From an uncultured Collinsella sp. (GTDB taxonomy: Bacteria > Actinomycetota > Coriobacteriia > Coriobacteriales > Coriobacteriaceae): a stretch of DNA of 64,000 nucleotides. A model generated the notes under the pieces. It was given only the letters and a program-made list of their open reading frames with translations, did no database searches and was not told where the DNA came from. The translations under genes were made by a program, and so were the position numbers. The DNA lies in NCBI GenBank assembly GCA_900762355.1, contig CAAFGE010000018.1:49886-113885 (forward strand), read 5' to 3'. Shown here one piece after another: positions 33,221 through 41,683 of this stretch; position 1 is the first letter of the stretch; every line of letters starts with the position of its first letter.

Positions 33221-34327
33221 ATGGCGATTACCATCGATATCGACACCGCTCGCCCCTACCAGGTGCATGTGGGCACGTTTTTGCTGGAGCAGGCGGGCGA
33301 GCTTGTGCGCGCCACCGCCGGCGGCTCGCGCGCCGTCATCGTGACGGACACCAACGTAGGTCCCCTCTACCAGATGCCCGTTAAGCAGAGCCTTGAGGCA
33401 GCTGGCTACGAGGTGAGCATCTGCACCTTCGAGGCCGGCGAGGCCCATAAGCGCGCCGAAACCTACATCAACATCCTGGAGTTTGTGGCCGAGCACGAGC
33501 TTTCGCGCTCCGACGTGATCGTGGCACTCGGCGGCGGCGTCGTGGGCGACGTGGCCGGCTTTGTGGCCGCCACCTACATGCGCGGCTGCAAGTTTGTGCA
33601 GATCCCCACGAGCCTGCTCGCCATGGTGGATTCGTCGGTCGGCGGCAAGACGGCCATCGATCTGGCCGCCGGCAAGAACCTCGCCGGCGCCTTTTGGCAG
33701 CCGAGCGTGGTTATCGCCGACGTGGGGTGTCTCGCCACCCTCACGCCCGAGCAGTTCGCCGACGGCTGCGGCGAGGTCGTCAAGCATGCCGTGATTGCCG
33801 ATCCCGAGCTTTTCGCCGAGCTGGAGAAGACCCCACTCACGCTTGAGCTGCTGAACCGCGACGTGGCCCGCGTGGCGCTCATCATCGCCCGCAATATCGA
33901 CATCAAGCGCGCCGTGGTTGTTGCCGACGAGCGCGAGACCAACCAGCGCAAACTGCTCAATTTTGGACATAGCGCCGGACACGCCGTCGAGGCCTGCGAG
34001 CACTTTGAGCTCGGCCACGGCAACTGCGTGTCGATCGGCATGGGCATCATCACACGCGCCGCAGCCCTGCACGGAGTGTGCGACGCCGAGCTGCCCGGTC
34101 GTATTGAGGAACTCTGCGCCCGCCACGGCCTCAAGACTCGCTGCAACTTGGATGCCGATGCCGTCTTTGCCGAGGCACTCCACGATAAGAAGCGCGCGGG
34201 CGACACCATCGACCTAGTGATTCCGCACGACATTGGCCGCTGCAGCATCGACCGTACACCGCTTTCCACCTTCCACGATTTAATTGCCGAGGGCCTCGGC
34301 CAGAAGGGAGACGCTTCCGCATGCTAG
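33221..34327 (+). CDS. aroB: 3-dehydroquinate synthase
   Basis: Cyclises DAHP to 3-dehydroquinate with NAD and a metal ion. The 368 residues include ALGGGVVGDVAGFVAATYMRG (about 105-125), the QIPTSLLAMVDSSVGGKTAID loop, FADGCGEVVKHA and the metal-ligand FGHSAGHAVE. The gene overlaps aroA by 7 nt (34321-34327), so translation is probably coupled. Confidence 0.96.
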   Translation: MAITIDIDTARPYQVHVGTFLLEQAGELVRATAGGSRAVIVTDTNVGPLYQMPVKQSLEAAGYEVSICTFEAGEAHKRAETYINILEFVAEHELSRSDVIVALGGGVVGDVAGFVAATYMRGCKFVQIPTSLLAMVDSSVGGKTAIDLAAGKNLAGAFWQPSVVIADVGCLATLTPEQFADGCGEVVKHAVIADPELFAELEKTPLTLELLNRDVARVALIIARNIDIKRAVVVADERETNQRKLLNFGHSAGHAVEACEHFELGHGNCVSIGMGIITRAAALHGVCDAELPGRIEELCARHGLKTRCNLDADAVFAEALHDKKRAGDTIDLVIPHDIGRCSIDRTPLSTFHDLIAEGLGQKGDASAC

Positions 34328-35640
34328 CCCGCATCACCCCGTCCCCGCTCAAGGGCACCGTCCCCGCCATCGCGTCCAAGTCGATGGCGCATCGCCTGAT
34401 CATCTGCGCCGCGCTTGCCAACGGTGAGACGCACGTCGCCTGCAACACCACCTGCGCCGATATCGAAGCCACGGTGCGCTGCCTCACGGCGCTCGGTGCC
34501 CGCATCGAGACCGTTGAGGACGGCTTCCAGGTCCACCCCACCATGAAGAGCGTTGAATTTGGCCTGCTCAAGGCTCTCGCCGGCGGCACGCTCGACTGCG
34601 GCGAGAGCGGCTCCACGCTGCGCTTTATGCTGCCCGTCGCCTGCGCGCTGGGTGCGGAGGCCACCTTTGTGGGCCAGGGTCGCCTGGGCGCCCGCCCGCT
34701 CTCCCCGCTCTCGGACGAGATCATCGCCGCCGGCTGCGACCTGCAGGGTCTGGGCGGTTTTCCGCTCAAGACGAGCGGCCGCATGCGCCCGGGCACCTTT
34801 GTGCTGCCGGGCAACGTGAGCTCGCAGTACATCTCTGGCCTGCTGTTGGCAGCCCCGCTGCTGGCCCAGCCCTCCTGCGTACAGGTGACCGGTCTCATCG
34901 AGAGCCGCCCCTACATCAACCTGACCATCCAGGCCATGAAGGCCTTTGGCGTCGAGGTCAACGTCGAGCGCATCCCGGCCAAGGACGGACAGCCCGAGGT
35001 CACGAACTTCCGTGTGAGCAGTGGCTCGTACCGCACGCCCGGTAGCGTGGCCGTCGAGGGTGACTGGTCCAACGCCGCCTTTTGGCTGTGCGCCGGCGCC
35101 ATCGGCACCGACCCCATCACCGTCGAGGGCGTGTCACTAAGCTCCGCTCAGGGTGACCGCAACGTACTCGCCGCGCTCTCGCGCTTTGGTGCCCGCATCG
35201 TGCGCTCCACCAACGCCGCCACCGTGCAGTCCGACAAGCTCGCCGGCTTTGAGATGAGCGCCCACGATATTCCCGACCTGGTGCCCGTCATCTCCGCCGT
35301 GGCTTCGCTCGCCCAGGGCCGCACCTTTATCCGCGATTGCGCACGTCTGCGCATCAAGGAATCCGACCGCCTGGTCACCACCACCCGCGAGCTCACCGCG
35401 CTGGGCGCGCAGGTGCGCATCGCCGGCGACGACCTCATCATCAAGGGCGTCGATGCCTTTACCGGCGGCGAGGTCGATTCGCACAACGACCACCGCATCG
35501 CCATGATGGCCGCCATCGCCGCGAGCCGCGCCACCGGCGAGGTCGTGATCCACGGCGCCGAGGCGGTCAACAAGTCCTATCCCGATTTCTTCGACCACTA
35601 CCGCCTGCTGGGCGGCAAGGTCGCACTCGAGGAGGAATAG
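34321..35640 (+). CDS. aroA: 3-phosphoshikimate 1-carboxyvinyltransferase (EPSP synthase)
   Basis: Transfers the enolpyruvyl group of PEP to shikimate 3-phosphate. The 439-residue protein shows KSMAHRLIICAALANGET near the N-terminus, the LDCGESGSTLRFMLP box, PGNVSSQYISGLLLAAPLL and LRIKESDRLVTT. It is full length and sits between aroB and aroC. Confidence 0.96.
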   Translation: MLARITPSPLKGTVPAIASKSMAHRLIICAALANGETHVACNTTCADIEATVRCLTALGARIETVEDGFQVHPTMKSVEFGLLKALAGGTLDCGESGSTLRFMLPVACALGAEATFVGQGRLGARPLSPLSDEIIAAGCDLQGLGGFPLKTSGRMRPGTFVLPGNVSSQYISGLLLAAPLLAQPSCVQVTGLIESRPYINLTIQAMKAFGVEVNVERIPAKDGQPEVTNFRVSSGSYRTPGSVAVEGDWSNAAFWLCAGAIGTDPITVEGVSLSSAQGDRNVLAALSRFGARIVRSTNAATVQSDKLAGFEMSAHDIPDLVPVISAVASLAQGRTFIRDCARLRIKESDRLVTTTRELTALGAQVRIAGDDLIIKGVDAFTGGEVDSHNDHRIAMMAAIAASRATGEVVIHGAEAVNKSYPDFFDHYRLLGGKVALEEE

Positions 35641-35641
35641 C

Positions 35642-36739
35642 ATGTCCTCGACCTTTGGCAACGTCTTGCATCTGAGCATTTTCGGTCAGTCGCACTCCCC
35701 CGCCATCGGCTGCTCGCTCGATGGCATTCCGGCAGGTATCGCCGTTGACCAGGAGCAGCTGCAGGCGTTTTTGGACCGTCGCGCCCCCGGCCGCGATGAG
35801 ACCGCGACCAAGCGCCGCGAGGCCGACGCCGCGCACATTATCGCCGGCGTGGTCGATGGGCACACCACCGGTGCGCCTATCGCCGCGATCATCGAGAACA
35901 CCAACACGCGCTCCAAAGACTACTCCGAGCTGCGCCGTAAGCCCCGCCCGGGCCATGCGGATTTCCCCGCGCGCGTGAAGTACCACAACATGCACGACGT
36001 CGCCGGCGGCGGACACTTCTCCGGCCGCTTGACGGCGCCCCTGTGTATCGCCGGCGGCATCGCGCTGCAAGCGCTCGAAGCCCGCGGCATCAAAGTGATG
36101 GCGCACGTGGCCCAGATCGGCGGCATCTCCGACCTGCCCATGGACGACATGGTCTATCGCGAGTCCGACCGCAAGGCGATTCTTTCGAACGACCTGCCGT
36201 GCATCGACGCGGCGGCTGCCGGCCGCATGCGCGAGGAGATTCTGGCCGCGCGCGATGAGCTCGACAGCATCGGCGGCATCGTGGAGTGCGGCATCTACGG
36301 CCTGCCCGCGGGCATCGGCGACCCCATGTTCGACGGTATCGAGAACCGCATCGCGCAGATCGCCTTTGGCATTCCCGCCGTTAAGGGCGTGGAGTTTGGC
36401 ATGGGCTTTGCCGTCGCCGCCATGCGTGGCAGCGAGAACAACGACCCGTATCGCATCGATGCCGAGACCGGCAAGATCGAGGTCGAGTCCAACAACGCCG
36501 GCGGCATCCTGGGTGGCATTTCGACTGGCGCGCCCGTCATGTGGCGTATGGCCGTAAAGCCGACGCCCTCCATCGGCCGCGAGCAGCAGACGGTGGACAT
36601 GGACGCCATGGAAAATGCCGAGCTCTCGGTCCACGGCCGCCACGATCCTTGCATCGTCCCCCGCGCCGTCCCCGTAGCCGAAGCAGCAGCCGCCCTCGCG
36701 ATCTGGGACGCCCTCCTCGAGGACGCCGCCCAGCGCTAA
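35642..36739 (+). CDS. aroC: chorismate synthase
   Basis: Converts EPSP to chorismate with reduced FMN. In 365 residues the signatures are FGQSHSPAIGCSLDGIPAG, RRAPGRDETATKRREAD, RPGHADFPARVKYHNMHDVAGGGHFSGRLT (read in parts) and GGISTGAPVMWRMAVKPTPS. The second residue of the family's GESHG motif differs: here it is GQSHS in place of the usual GESHG. Several chorismate synthases of this branch vary there, so loss of activity is not implied. Confidence 0.94.
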   Translation: MSSTFGNVLHLSIFGQSHSPAIGCSLDGIPAGIAVDQEQLQAFLDRRAPGRDETATKRREADAAHIIAGVVDGHTTGAPIAAIIENTNTRSKDYSELRRKPRPGHADFPARVKYHNMHDVAGGGHFSGRLTAPLCIAGGIALQALEARGIKVMAHVAQIGGISDLPMDDMVYRESDRKAILSNDLPCIDAAAAGRMREEILAARDELDSIGGIVECGIYGLPAGIGDPMFDGIENRIAQIAFGIPAVKGVEFGMGFAVAAMRGSENNDPYRIDAETGKIEVESNNAGGILGGISTGAPVMWRMAVKPTPSIGREQQTVDMDAMENAELSVHGRHDPCIVPRAVPVAEAAAALAIWDALLEDAAQR

Positions 36740-36764
36740 CCGCCCACACGTGAAAGGGGTCCCT

Positions 36765-37910
36765 ATGGACCTTGCCGATATTCGCCAGGCCATCGATGGC
36801 GTCGATACCGCGCTCCTCAACAGCTTTGTCGAGCGCATGGACATTGCCACCGAGGTCGCCAAATCAAAAATCGAGATGGGCAAGGCCGTCTTCGACCCCG
36901 CCCGCGAGCGCTCCAAGCTCAATAATCTTGCCAGCCGCGCGCCCGAGCGCTACGAGGCGCAAACCATCACGCTATTCCGCCTCCTCATGAGCATGAGCAA
37001 GGCCGAGCAGCAGCGCTACATCAACGAGCTCAAGGGCATCACGGTGTCGCAAAAGGCCCACGCTACGGCTGCGCCCCTCGACACGCCCTTCCCTCAGACG
37101 GCCAGCGTCGCCTGCCAGGGCGTCGAAGGCGCCTACAGCCAAATCGCCGCGTGCAAGCTCTTCGATGTGCCCGACATCGCGTTCTTCGAGACCTTCGAGG
37201 GCGTCATGCGCGCCGTGCGCGACGGCTTCTGCGAGTTTGGCGTGCTGCCCATCGAGAACTCCACCGCCGGCTCGGTCAACGCCGTCTACGACCTGCTCGC
37301 ACAGTTCGACTTTCACATCGTGCGCTCGCTGCGCCTCAAGATCGACCACAACCTGCTCGTCAAGCCCGGCACCAAGCTGCAGGACGTGCGCGAGGTCTAC
37401 AGCCACGGCCAGGCCATCGCCCAGTGCGCCGGTTTTATCGAGGCCCACGACCTGCATGCCACCAAGTACCCCAACACGGCCATGTCGGCCGAGATGGTCG
37501 CCAACTCCGATCGCACCGACGTCGCCGCCATCGCATCGCGCAGCTGTGCGACACTCTACGGCTTGGAAGTGTTGGATCCCAACATCCAGGACTCGGACAA
37601 CAACTACACGCGCTTCGTCGTCATCAGCCGCGAGCCGCGCGTCTACCCCGGCGCCAACCGCACCTCGCTCATGATCACCACGGCCAACGAGCCGGGCGCC
37701 CTCTACCGCGTACTCGAGCGCTTCTACGCGCTCAACATCAACCTGATCAAACTCGAGAGCCGTCCCATCCCCGGGCACGACTTTGAGTTTATGTTCTACT
37801 TTGACCTGGACTGCCCCTTTGGCAGTAAGGCCCTCGACGACTTGCTCGACTCCATCGACGACGTGTGCGAAAGTTTCACCTACTTTGGCAGCTACACGGA
37901 GGTGCTCTAG
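36765..37910 (+). CDS. pheA: bifunctional chorismate mutase / prephenate dehydratase (P-protein)
   Basis: Turns chorismate into prephenate and prephenate into phenylpyruvate. ATG 36765 (AAAGGGG upstream) gives 381 residues: an AroQ-type mutase at about 1-90 (MDLADIRQAIDGVDTALLNSF), the dehydratase at about 110-290 with CQGVEGAYSQIAACKLF, ENSTAGSVNAVYDLL and the catalytic NNYTRFVVIS, and a C-terminal ACT domain with the Phe-binding ESRP (LIKLESRPIPG). Feedback inhibition by Phe is expected. A GTG 15 nt upstream is less likely. Confidence 0.94.
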   Translation: MDLADIRQAIDGVDTALLNSFVERMDIATEVAKSKIEMGKAVFDPARERSKLNNLASRAPERYEAQTITLFRLLMSMSKAEQQRYINELKGITVSQKAHATAAPLDTPFPQTASVACQGVEGAYSQIAACKLFDVPDIAFFETFEGVMRAVRDGFCEFGVLPIENSTAGSVNAVYDLLAQFDFHIVRSLRLKIDHNLLVKPGTKLQDVREVYSHGQAIAQCAGFIEAHDLHATKYPNTAMSAEMVANSDRTDVAAIASRSCATLYGLEVLDPNIQDSDNNYTRFVVISREPRVYPGANRTSLMITTANEPGALYRVLERFYALNINLIKLESRPIPGHDFEFMFYFDLDCPFGSKALDDLLDSIDDVCESFTYFGSYTEVL

Positions 37911-39161
37911 ATGACCGATACCGCCGCAACCCGCCCCTACGGCGTGCTGGGCCGCGTGCTGGGCCACAGCTACACCCCGACCATCTATAAGGAGCTCGCT
38001 GGCCTGGAGTACGTGCGTTTTGAGCGCGAGCCCGAGGACCTTGAGGCGTTTATGACCGGCGACGAGTGGGAGGGCACCAACGTGACCATCCCCTACAAGC
38101 GCGCCGTAATGGAGTACCTGGACGAGCTGAGCCCGCTCGCCGAGCGCATGGGCAACGTCAACACCATCACGCGCCTGCCCGATGGCCGCCTGCGCGGCGA
38201 CAATACCGACTACTTTGGTTTCCAGTGCCTGGTCGAGGAGCTGGGTGTAGAGGTTGCCGGTAAGAAGGCCCTCGTGCTTGGCGCGACTGGCGGTGCCGGT
38301 ACCACGGCGAGCATGGTGCTGGGAGACCTGGGCGCCATTGTTGTGCCCGTGGGTCGCACGAGCGAGGTCAACTACGACAACATCGCCCAGCAGTCCGATG
38401 CGACGCTGCTCGTCAACTGCACGCCCGCGGGCATGTTCCCCCGCTGCCCCGACGCACCCTGTACGCTCGAGGGCCTCGATGCGCTCGAGGGCGTCATCGA
38501 CATTGTCTACAACCCTGCTCGCACGGGGCTCATGCTCGAGGCCGAGCGCCGCGGCATCCCGTGCATCGGCGGCCTGCTGATGCTCGTGGCCCAAGCGGCA
38601 CAGGCCGTCGAGCGCTACACCGGCCAGGTCACCCCGCGCGAGCGCATCCTGGACGTGACGGAGCGCCTGTCTCGCCATGAGCAGAACATCGCACTGATCG
38701 GTATGCCGGGCTCGGGCAAGACCCGTGTAGGTGAGCAGATCGCCCTGCTCACCGGCCGCGAGCATATCGACCTGGACCGCGCGCTTGAAGAACGCCTCGG
38801 CATGCCCTGCGCCGACTTTATCGTCGAGCGCGGCGAGCCGGCCTTCCGCGAGCAGGAGACGGCTGCCTTGGCCGACATTTCCAAGCGCAGCGGTCTGGTG
38901 CTCTCAACCGGCGGTGGCGTCGTCACGCGCGACGAGAACTACCCGCTGCTGCACCAGAACAGCCAGATCGTGATGCTCAATCGTAAGCTCAATGAACTCG
39001 CCCACAAGGGCCGCCCCATCACTGCCCGCGACGGCATCGATAAGCTGGCCGAGCAGCGCATGCCGCGCTACCGCGCCTGGGCCGACTGCATCATCGACTC
39101 ACGCGACTGCGCCGCCAACACCGCTCAAGCCCTCCTCGATACCCTCCCACCCGCTCTCTAA
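37911..39161 (+). CDS. aroEK: fused shikimate dehydrogenase - shikimate kinase (AroE-AroK)
   Basis: The 416-residue protein joins two consecutive steps of the shikimate pathway. Residues 1 to about 250 are shikimate dehydrogenase with NVTIPYKRAV (catalytic Lys), GDNTDYFGF (Asp) and the NADP loop VLGATGGAGTTASM. From about 258 on it is shikimate kinase with the P-loop GMPGSGKTRVG, DLDRALEERLG and STGGGVVTR. The shikimate-binding SxS of AroE reads SYT in GHSYTPTIY. It begins directly at the pheA stop. A fusion of these two activities would let shikimate pass locally, which is inference. Confidence 0.94.
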   Translation: MTDTAATRPYGVLGRVLGHSYTPTIYKELAGLEYVRFEREPEDLEAFMTGDEWEGTNVTIPYKRAVMEYLDELSPLAERMGNVNTITRLPDGRLRGDNTDYFGFQCLVEELGVEVAGKKALVLGATGGAGTTASMVLGDLGAIVVPVGRTSEVNYDNIAQQSDATLLVNCTPAGMFPRCPDAPCTLEGLDALEGVIDIVYNPARTGLMLEAERRGIPCIGGLLMLVAQAAQAVERYTGQVTPRERILDVTERLSRHEQNIALIGMPGSGKTRVGEQIALLTGREHIDLDRALEERLGMPCADFIVERGEPAFREQETAALADISKRSGLVLSTGGGVVTRDENYPLLHQNSQIVMLNRKLNELAHKGRPITARDGIDKLAEQRMPRYRAWADCIIDSRDCAANTAQALLDTLPPAL

Positions 39162-39163
39162 CA

Positions 39164-39204
39164 AAAACCACCGCAAAGGGGACAGGCACCTTTGTGGTGG
39201 TTTT
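39164..39204 (+). repeat. long hairpin with GGGGACAGGCA loop after aroEK
   Basis: AAAACCACCGCAAAGG (39164-39179) pairs with CCTTTGTGGTGGTTTT (39189-39204) over 16 bp with one G-U pair; the loop is GGACAGGCA. It begins 3 nt after the aroEK stop. It could act as a terminator in either direction because it starts with A and ends with T. The GGGGACAG string links it to the element near 63744. Confidence 0.7.
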
Positions 39205-39225
39205 CCAACCGCAAAGGAAGCAACC

Positions 39226-39663
39226 ATGAAAGCACTCGTCATCAACGGCCCCAACCTCAACATGCTCGGCATTCGCGAGCCGGGCATCTACGGCAGCGAC
39301 AACTACGACCGTCTGGTCCAGATCTGCAAGGAAGCCGGCGCCGCGCAGGGCTTTGACGAGGTCGAGATCTTCCAGTCCAATCATGAGGGCAGCATCGTCG
39401 ACAAGATTCAGGAGGCCTACGGCAAGGTCGACGGCATCGTCATCAACCCGGCCGCCTACACACATACCAGCGTGGCGATCCTCGACGCTCTCAAGGCCGT
39501 CGCCATCCCCGCCGTCGAGGTCCACATCAGCGCCGTCGAGACCCGCGAGGACTTCCGCCAGGTAAGTTACGCACGCCTAGCCTGCTTCGCCACCATCACC
39601 GGCGAAGGCCTGCAGGGCTACGCACATGCGCTAGAGCTGTTGAAAGAGCATCTGGAAAAGTAA
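39226..39663 (+). CDS. aroQ: 3-dehydroquinate dehydratase, type II
   Basis: Dehydrates 3-dehydroquinate to 3-dehydroshikimate. ATG 39226, with AAAGGAAG upstream, gives 145 residues, the usual size. Motifs: ALVINGPNLNMLGIREPGIYG (parted), with the catalytic Tyr in the flexible loop, QSNHEGSIVDKIQ, INPAAYTHTSVAI and VHISAVETREDFRQ. It completes the shikimate set of this cluster, and follows a hairpin that may reduce read-through from aroEK. Confidence 0.96.
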   Translation: MKALVINGPNLNMLGIREPGIYGSDNYDRLVQICKEAGAAQGFDEVEIFQSNHEGSIVDKIQEAYGKVDGIVINPAAYTHTSVAILDALKAVAIPAVEVHISAVETREDFRQVSYARLACFATITGEGLQGYAHALELLKEHLEK

Positions 39664-39725
39664 AATGCCAACCCCAACAAACAGCAGCGGCTTGCTCGCG
39701 CTCGGCTTCAGCAGCACACAAGATG

Positions 39726-39758
39726 AAAAAAGCCCAGACCACCAAGCGGTCCGGGCTT
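39726..39758 (-). terminator. terminator of tRNA-Arg(TCT)
   Basis: On the minus strand AAGCCCGGACC-gcttggt-GGTCTGGGCTT is followed by TTTT, about 10 nt beyond the tRNA 3' end. Confidence 0.75.
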
Positions 39759-39767
39759 AATAAACGA

Positions 39768-39844
39768 TGGTGCTCCATGGCGGATTCGAACCGTCGACCT
39801 TGGGATTAGAAGTCCCCTGCTCTATCCAACTGAGCTAATGGAGC
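39768..39844 (-). tRNA. tRNA-Arg(TCT)
   Basis: Minus-strand cloverleaf: acceptor GCTCCAT / ATGGAGC, discriminator A, encoded CCA, D-arm AGCTC/GAGC, anticodon loop CTTCTAA (anticodon TCT), T-loop TTCGAAT. It lies 54 nt after the leftward ABC transporter ATPase gene and may be co-transcribed with it; a TATAAT near 39890 is an alternative start. Confidence 0.95.
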
Positions 39845-39898
39845 AAATAACCGCACGACCAAGCAAGCGTAAGCCTGTCAGGCGCAAGTAATTATAAC

Positions 39899-40669
39899 CT
39901 AGTTGAACTGCTCGCGGTACGCCTTGCAGACCTCATCGACCGGGCCGTCCATGCGAAGGTCACCCTTCTCAATCCAGACGGCACGCTGGCAGATGCGCTC
40001 AACCTGCTCCATGGAGTGCGAAACGAACAGAACCGTCACGTCGCCGCTCTGGATAAAGTGCTGGATGCGGGCCTCGCACTTCTGCTGGAAGAACACGTCA
40101 CCGACGGACAGCGTCTCGTCAACGATCAGAATATCGGGCTCGGTAATCGTCGCGATTGCAAAGGCGATACGCGCCACCATGCCCGAGGAGAAGTTCTTAA
40201 GCGGCATATCGACAAAGTTCTGCAGCTCAGCGAACTCGATAATGCCGTCAAAGTTGGCGTCGATGAACTCCTTGGTATAGCCGAGCAGGGCGCCGTTCAG
40301 ATAGATGTTCTCACGGGCAGTCAGCTCGGGGTCAAAGCCGGCGCCAAGCTCAATCAGCGGCGCGATGTTACCGTGCACCTTAACGCTGCCCTCGCTAGGC
40401 TCAAGAACGCCAGCGATAATCTTGAGCATCGTAGACTTGCCGGAGCCATTGGTGCCGACCAGACCCACAACCTCGCCGCGATGAATATCAAACGAGATGT
40501 GCTTAAGCGCCCTAAACTCCTCAAAGAACAGCTCGTGCTTGGCAAGCTTAATGAAGTACTCCTTGAGGTTGGTCAGCGACTCGGACGCCATGTTAAAGAT
40601 CATGGTGACGTCGTCGACCTCGACAGCCAGAGGCTGCTCGCTGTAATCAACAACAGATTCAGTCATCAC
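39899..40669 (-). CDS. polysaccharide/teichoic acid ABC exporter, ATP-binding subunit
   Basis: The 256-residue ATPase of a Wzt/TagH/RfbE-type exporter has Walker A GLVGTNGSGKSTML (about 75-88), a Q-loop region APLIELGAGFDPELTARENI typical of this subfamily, signature FSSGMVARI and Walker B DILIVDETLSVGD. No C-terminal carbohydrate-binding domain is present, so export does not depend on a Wzt tail domain. The permease gene is 8 nt upstream. The exported glycan is not identified by sequence. Confidence 0.92.
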   Translation of the reverse strand: MMTESVVDYSEQPLAVEVDDVTMIFNMASESLTNLKEYFIKLAKHELFFEEFRALKHISFDIHRGEVVGLVGTNGSGKSTMLKIIAGVLEPSEGSVKVHGNIAPLIELGAGFDPELTARENIYLNGALLGYTKEFIDANFDGIIEFAELQNFVDMPLKNFSSGMVARIAFAIATITEPDILIVDETLSVGDVFFQQKCEARIQHFIQSGDVTVLFVSHSMEQVERICQRAVWIEKGDLRMDGPVDEVCKAYREQFN

Positions 40670-40677
40670 AGCACTCC

Positions 40678-41523
40678 TTAGATGTAGAGGATAAATTTGC
40701 GCTCGGACTTATGGAACACGGTATAGCCAATAATAAGCGCAAGAACCGCCCAAGCGACGCACATACCAAACGTCATAAGCGAGGGCGTAGTCTGGAACAG
40801 GAAGATATCGCGCATAAACTGCAGGTAGTTGAACATGGGGTTCGCATACATCAAGATACGCACGAGATGCGGCATTTGCGCAATATAGTCAGTCGTCCAG
40901 AAGATGGGCGTAATGTAAGTCCACGCCGTAATGACGACGCTCCACAGATGCATAACGTCGCGGAAGAAGACCGTAAGGGCAGAGAGCATCATGCCCAGGC
41001 CCATGCAGAAGCACATAAGCAGCAGCAGGCAAACCGGCAACAGAATCAGGTGCCAAGAAGGCATAACGCGGAACCACAGCATGACGATGGCGACGGCGAC
41101 CAGCGAGAAGGCAAAGTTGACCAGCGAGAAGAGCACCTTCTGCACCGGGAAAACCCAGCGGTGCACCTTAACTTTCTTGAGCAGAGGGGCAGCGCCCACG
41201 ATCGACGTCAGGGCCTGGTTAGTAGACTCAGACATGACGGCAAAGGTGATGTTACCCACGATCAAGTACAGCGGGTACATCTCGGGCGTCATTGAGCCAT
41301 TGCGGCCCTGGCCAAAAATCGTCGAGAACACGATGGCCATGACGATCATCATCAGCAGCGGGTTGAGCACCGACCATGCGACGCCCAGAACGCTACGGCG
41401 ATACTTGATCTTAAAATCCTTGGTAACCAGCTGACGAAGGATAAACGCGTCCTTCTCAAATTCGTTCTTAGCAAACGTCGCAGGCAGACTGCGAGTTTCT
41501 TGTTGCTTTGTCTGATCCGACAC
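40678..41523 (-). CDS. polysaccharide/teichoic acid ABC exporter, permease subunit
   Basis: ABC-2 type permease (Wzm/TagG). Translation probably begins at GTG 41523, 8 nt after AAAGGAG, giving 281 residues. An interface helix region LVTKDFKIKYRRSVLGVAWSVLNPLL precedes about six membrane segments, the family layout. The preferred promoter has TATACT at 41563-41568 on the minus strand. It forms a two-gene unit with its ATPase. Confidence 0.92.
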   Translation of the reverse strand: MSDQTKQQETRSLPATFAKNEFEKDAFILRQLVTKDFKIKYRRSVLGVAWSVLNPLLMMIVMAIVFSTIFGQGRNGSMTPEMYPLYLIVGNITFAVMSESTNQALTSIVGAAPLLKKVKVHRWVFPVQKVLFSLVNFAFSLVAVAIVMLWFRVMPSWHLILLPVCLLLLMCFCMGLGMMLSALTVFFRDVMHLWSVVITAWTYITPIFWTTDYIAQMPHLVRILMYANPMFNYLQFMRDIFLFQTTPSLMTFGMCVAWAVLALIIGYTVFHKSERKFILYI

Positions 41524-41624
41524 GGATGCAACTCCTTTACTCGTAATCGTTGACAAACGAACAGTATAGACCCGACGGCCATGCAAACGATTCGCGCAAC
41601 AAAACTGGAGAACTAACCCACATC

Positions 41625-41653
41625 TTAGGATGCCAGGCCCAAACGGCTATACT
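41625..41653 (+). promoter_or_regulatory. promoter of the polyprenyl-phosphate glycosyltransferase gene
   Basis: TTAGGA (41625-41630), a 17-bp spacer and TATACT (41648-41653), 31 bp before the GTG at 41684. The intergenic region is divergent from the ABC exporter operon. Confidence 0.5.
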
Positions 41654-41683
41654 TTCTAGGATTGAATGTATAAGGAGCATTAA

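Noticed and set aside
36972..38765. 597-codon open frame on the minus strand opposite pheA and aroEK
   Set aside because: It is a codon-bias shadow of two clearly conserved plus-strand genes; its translation is low-complexity Gly/Val/Ala/Asp-rich and resembles no family.
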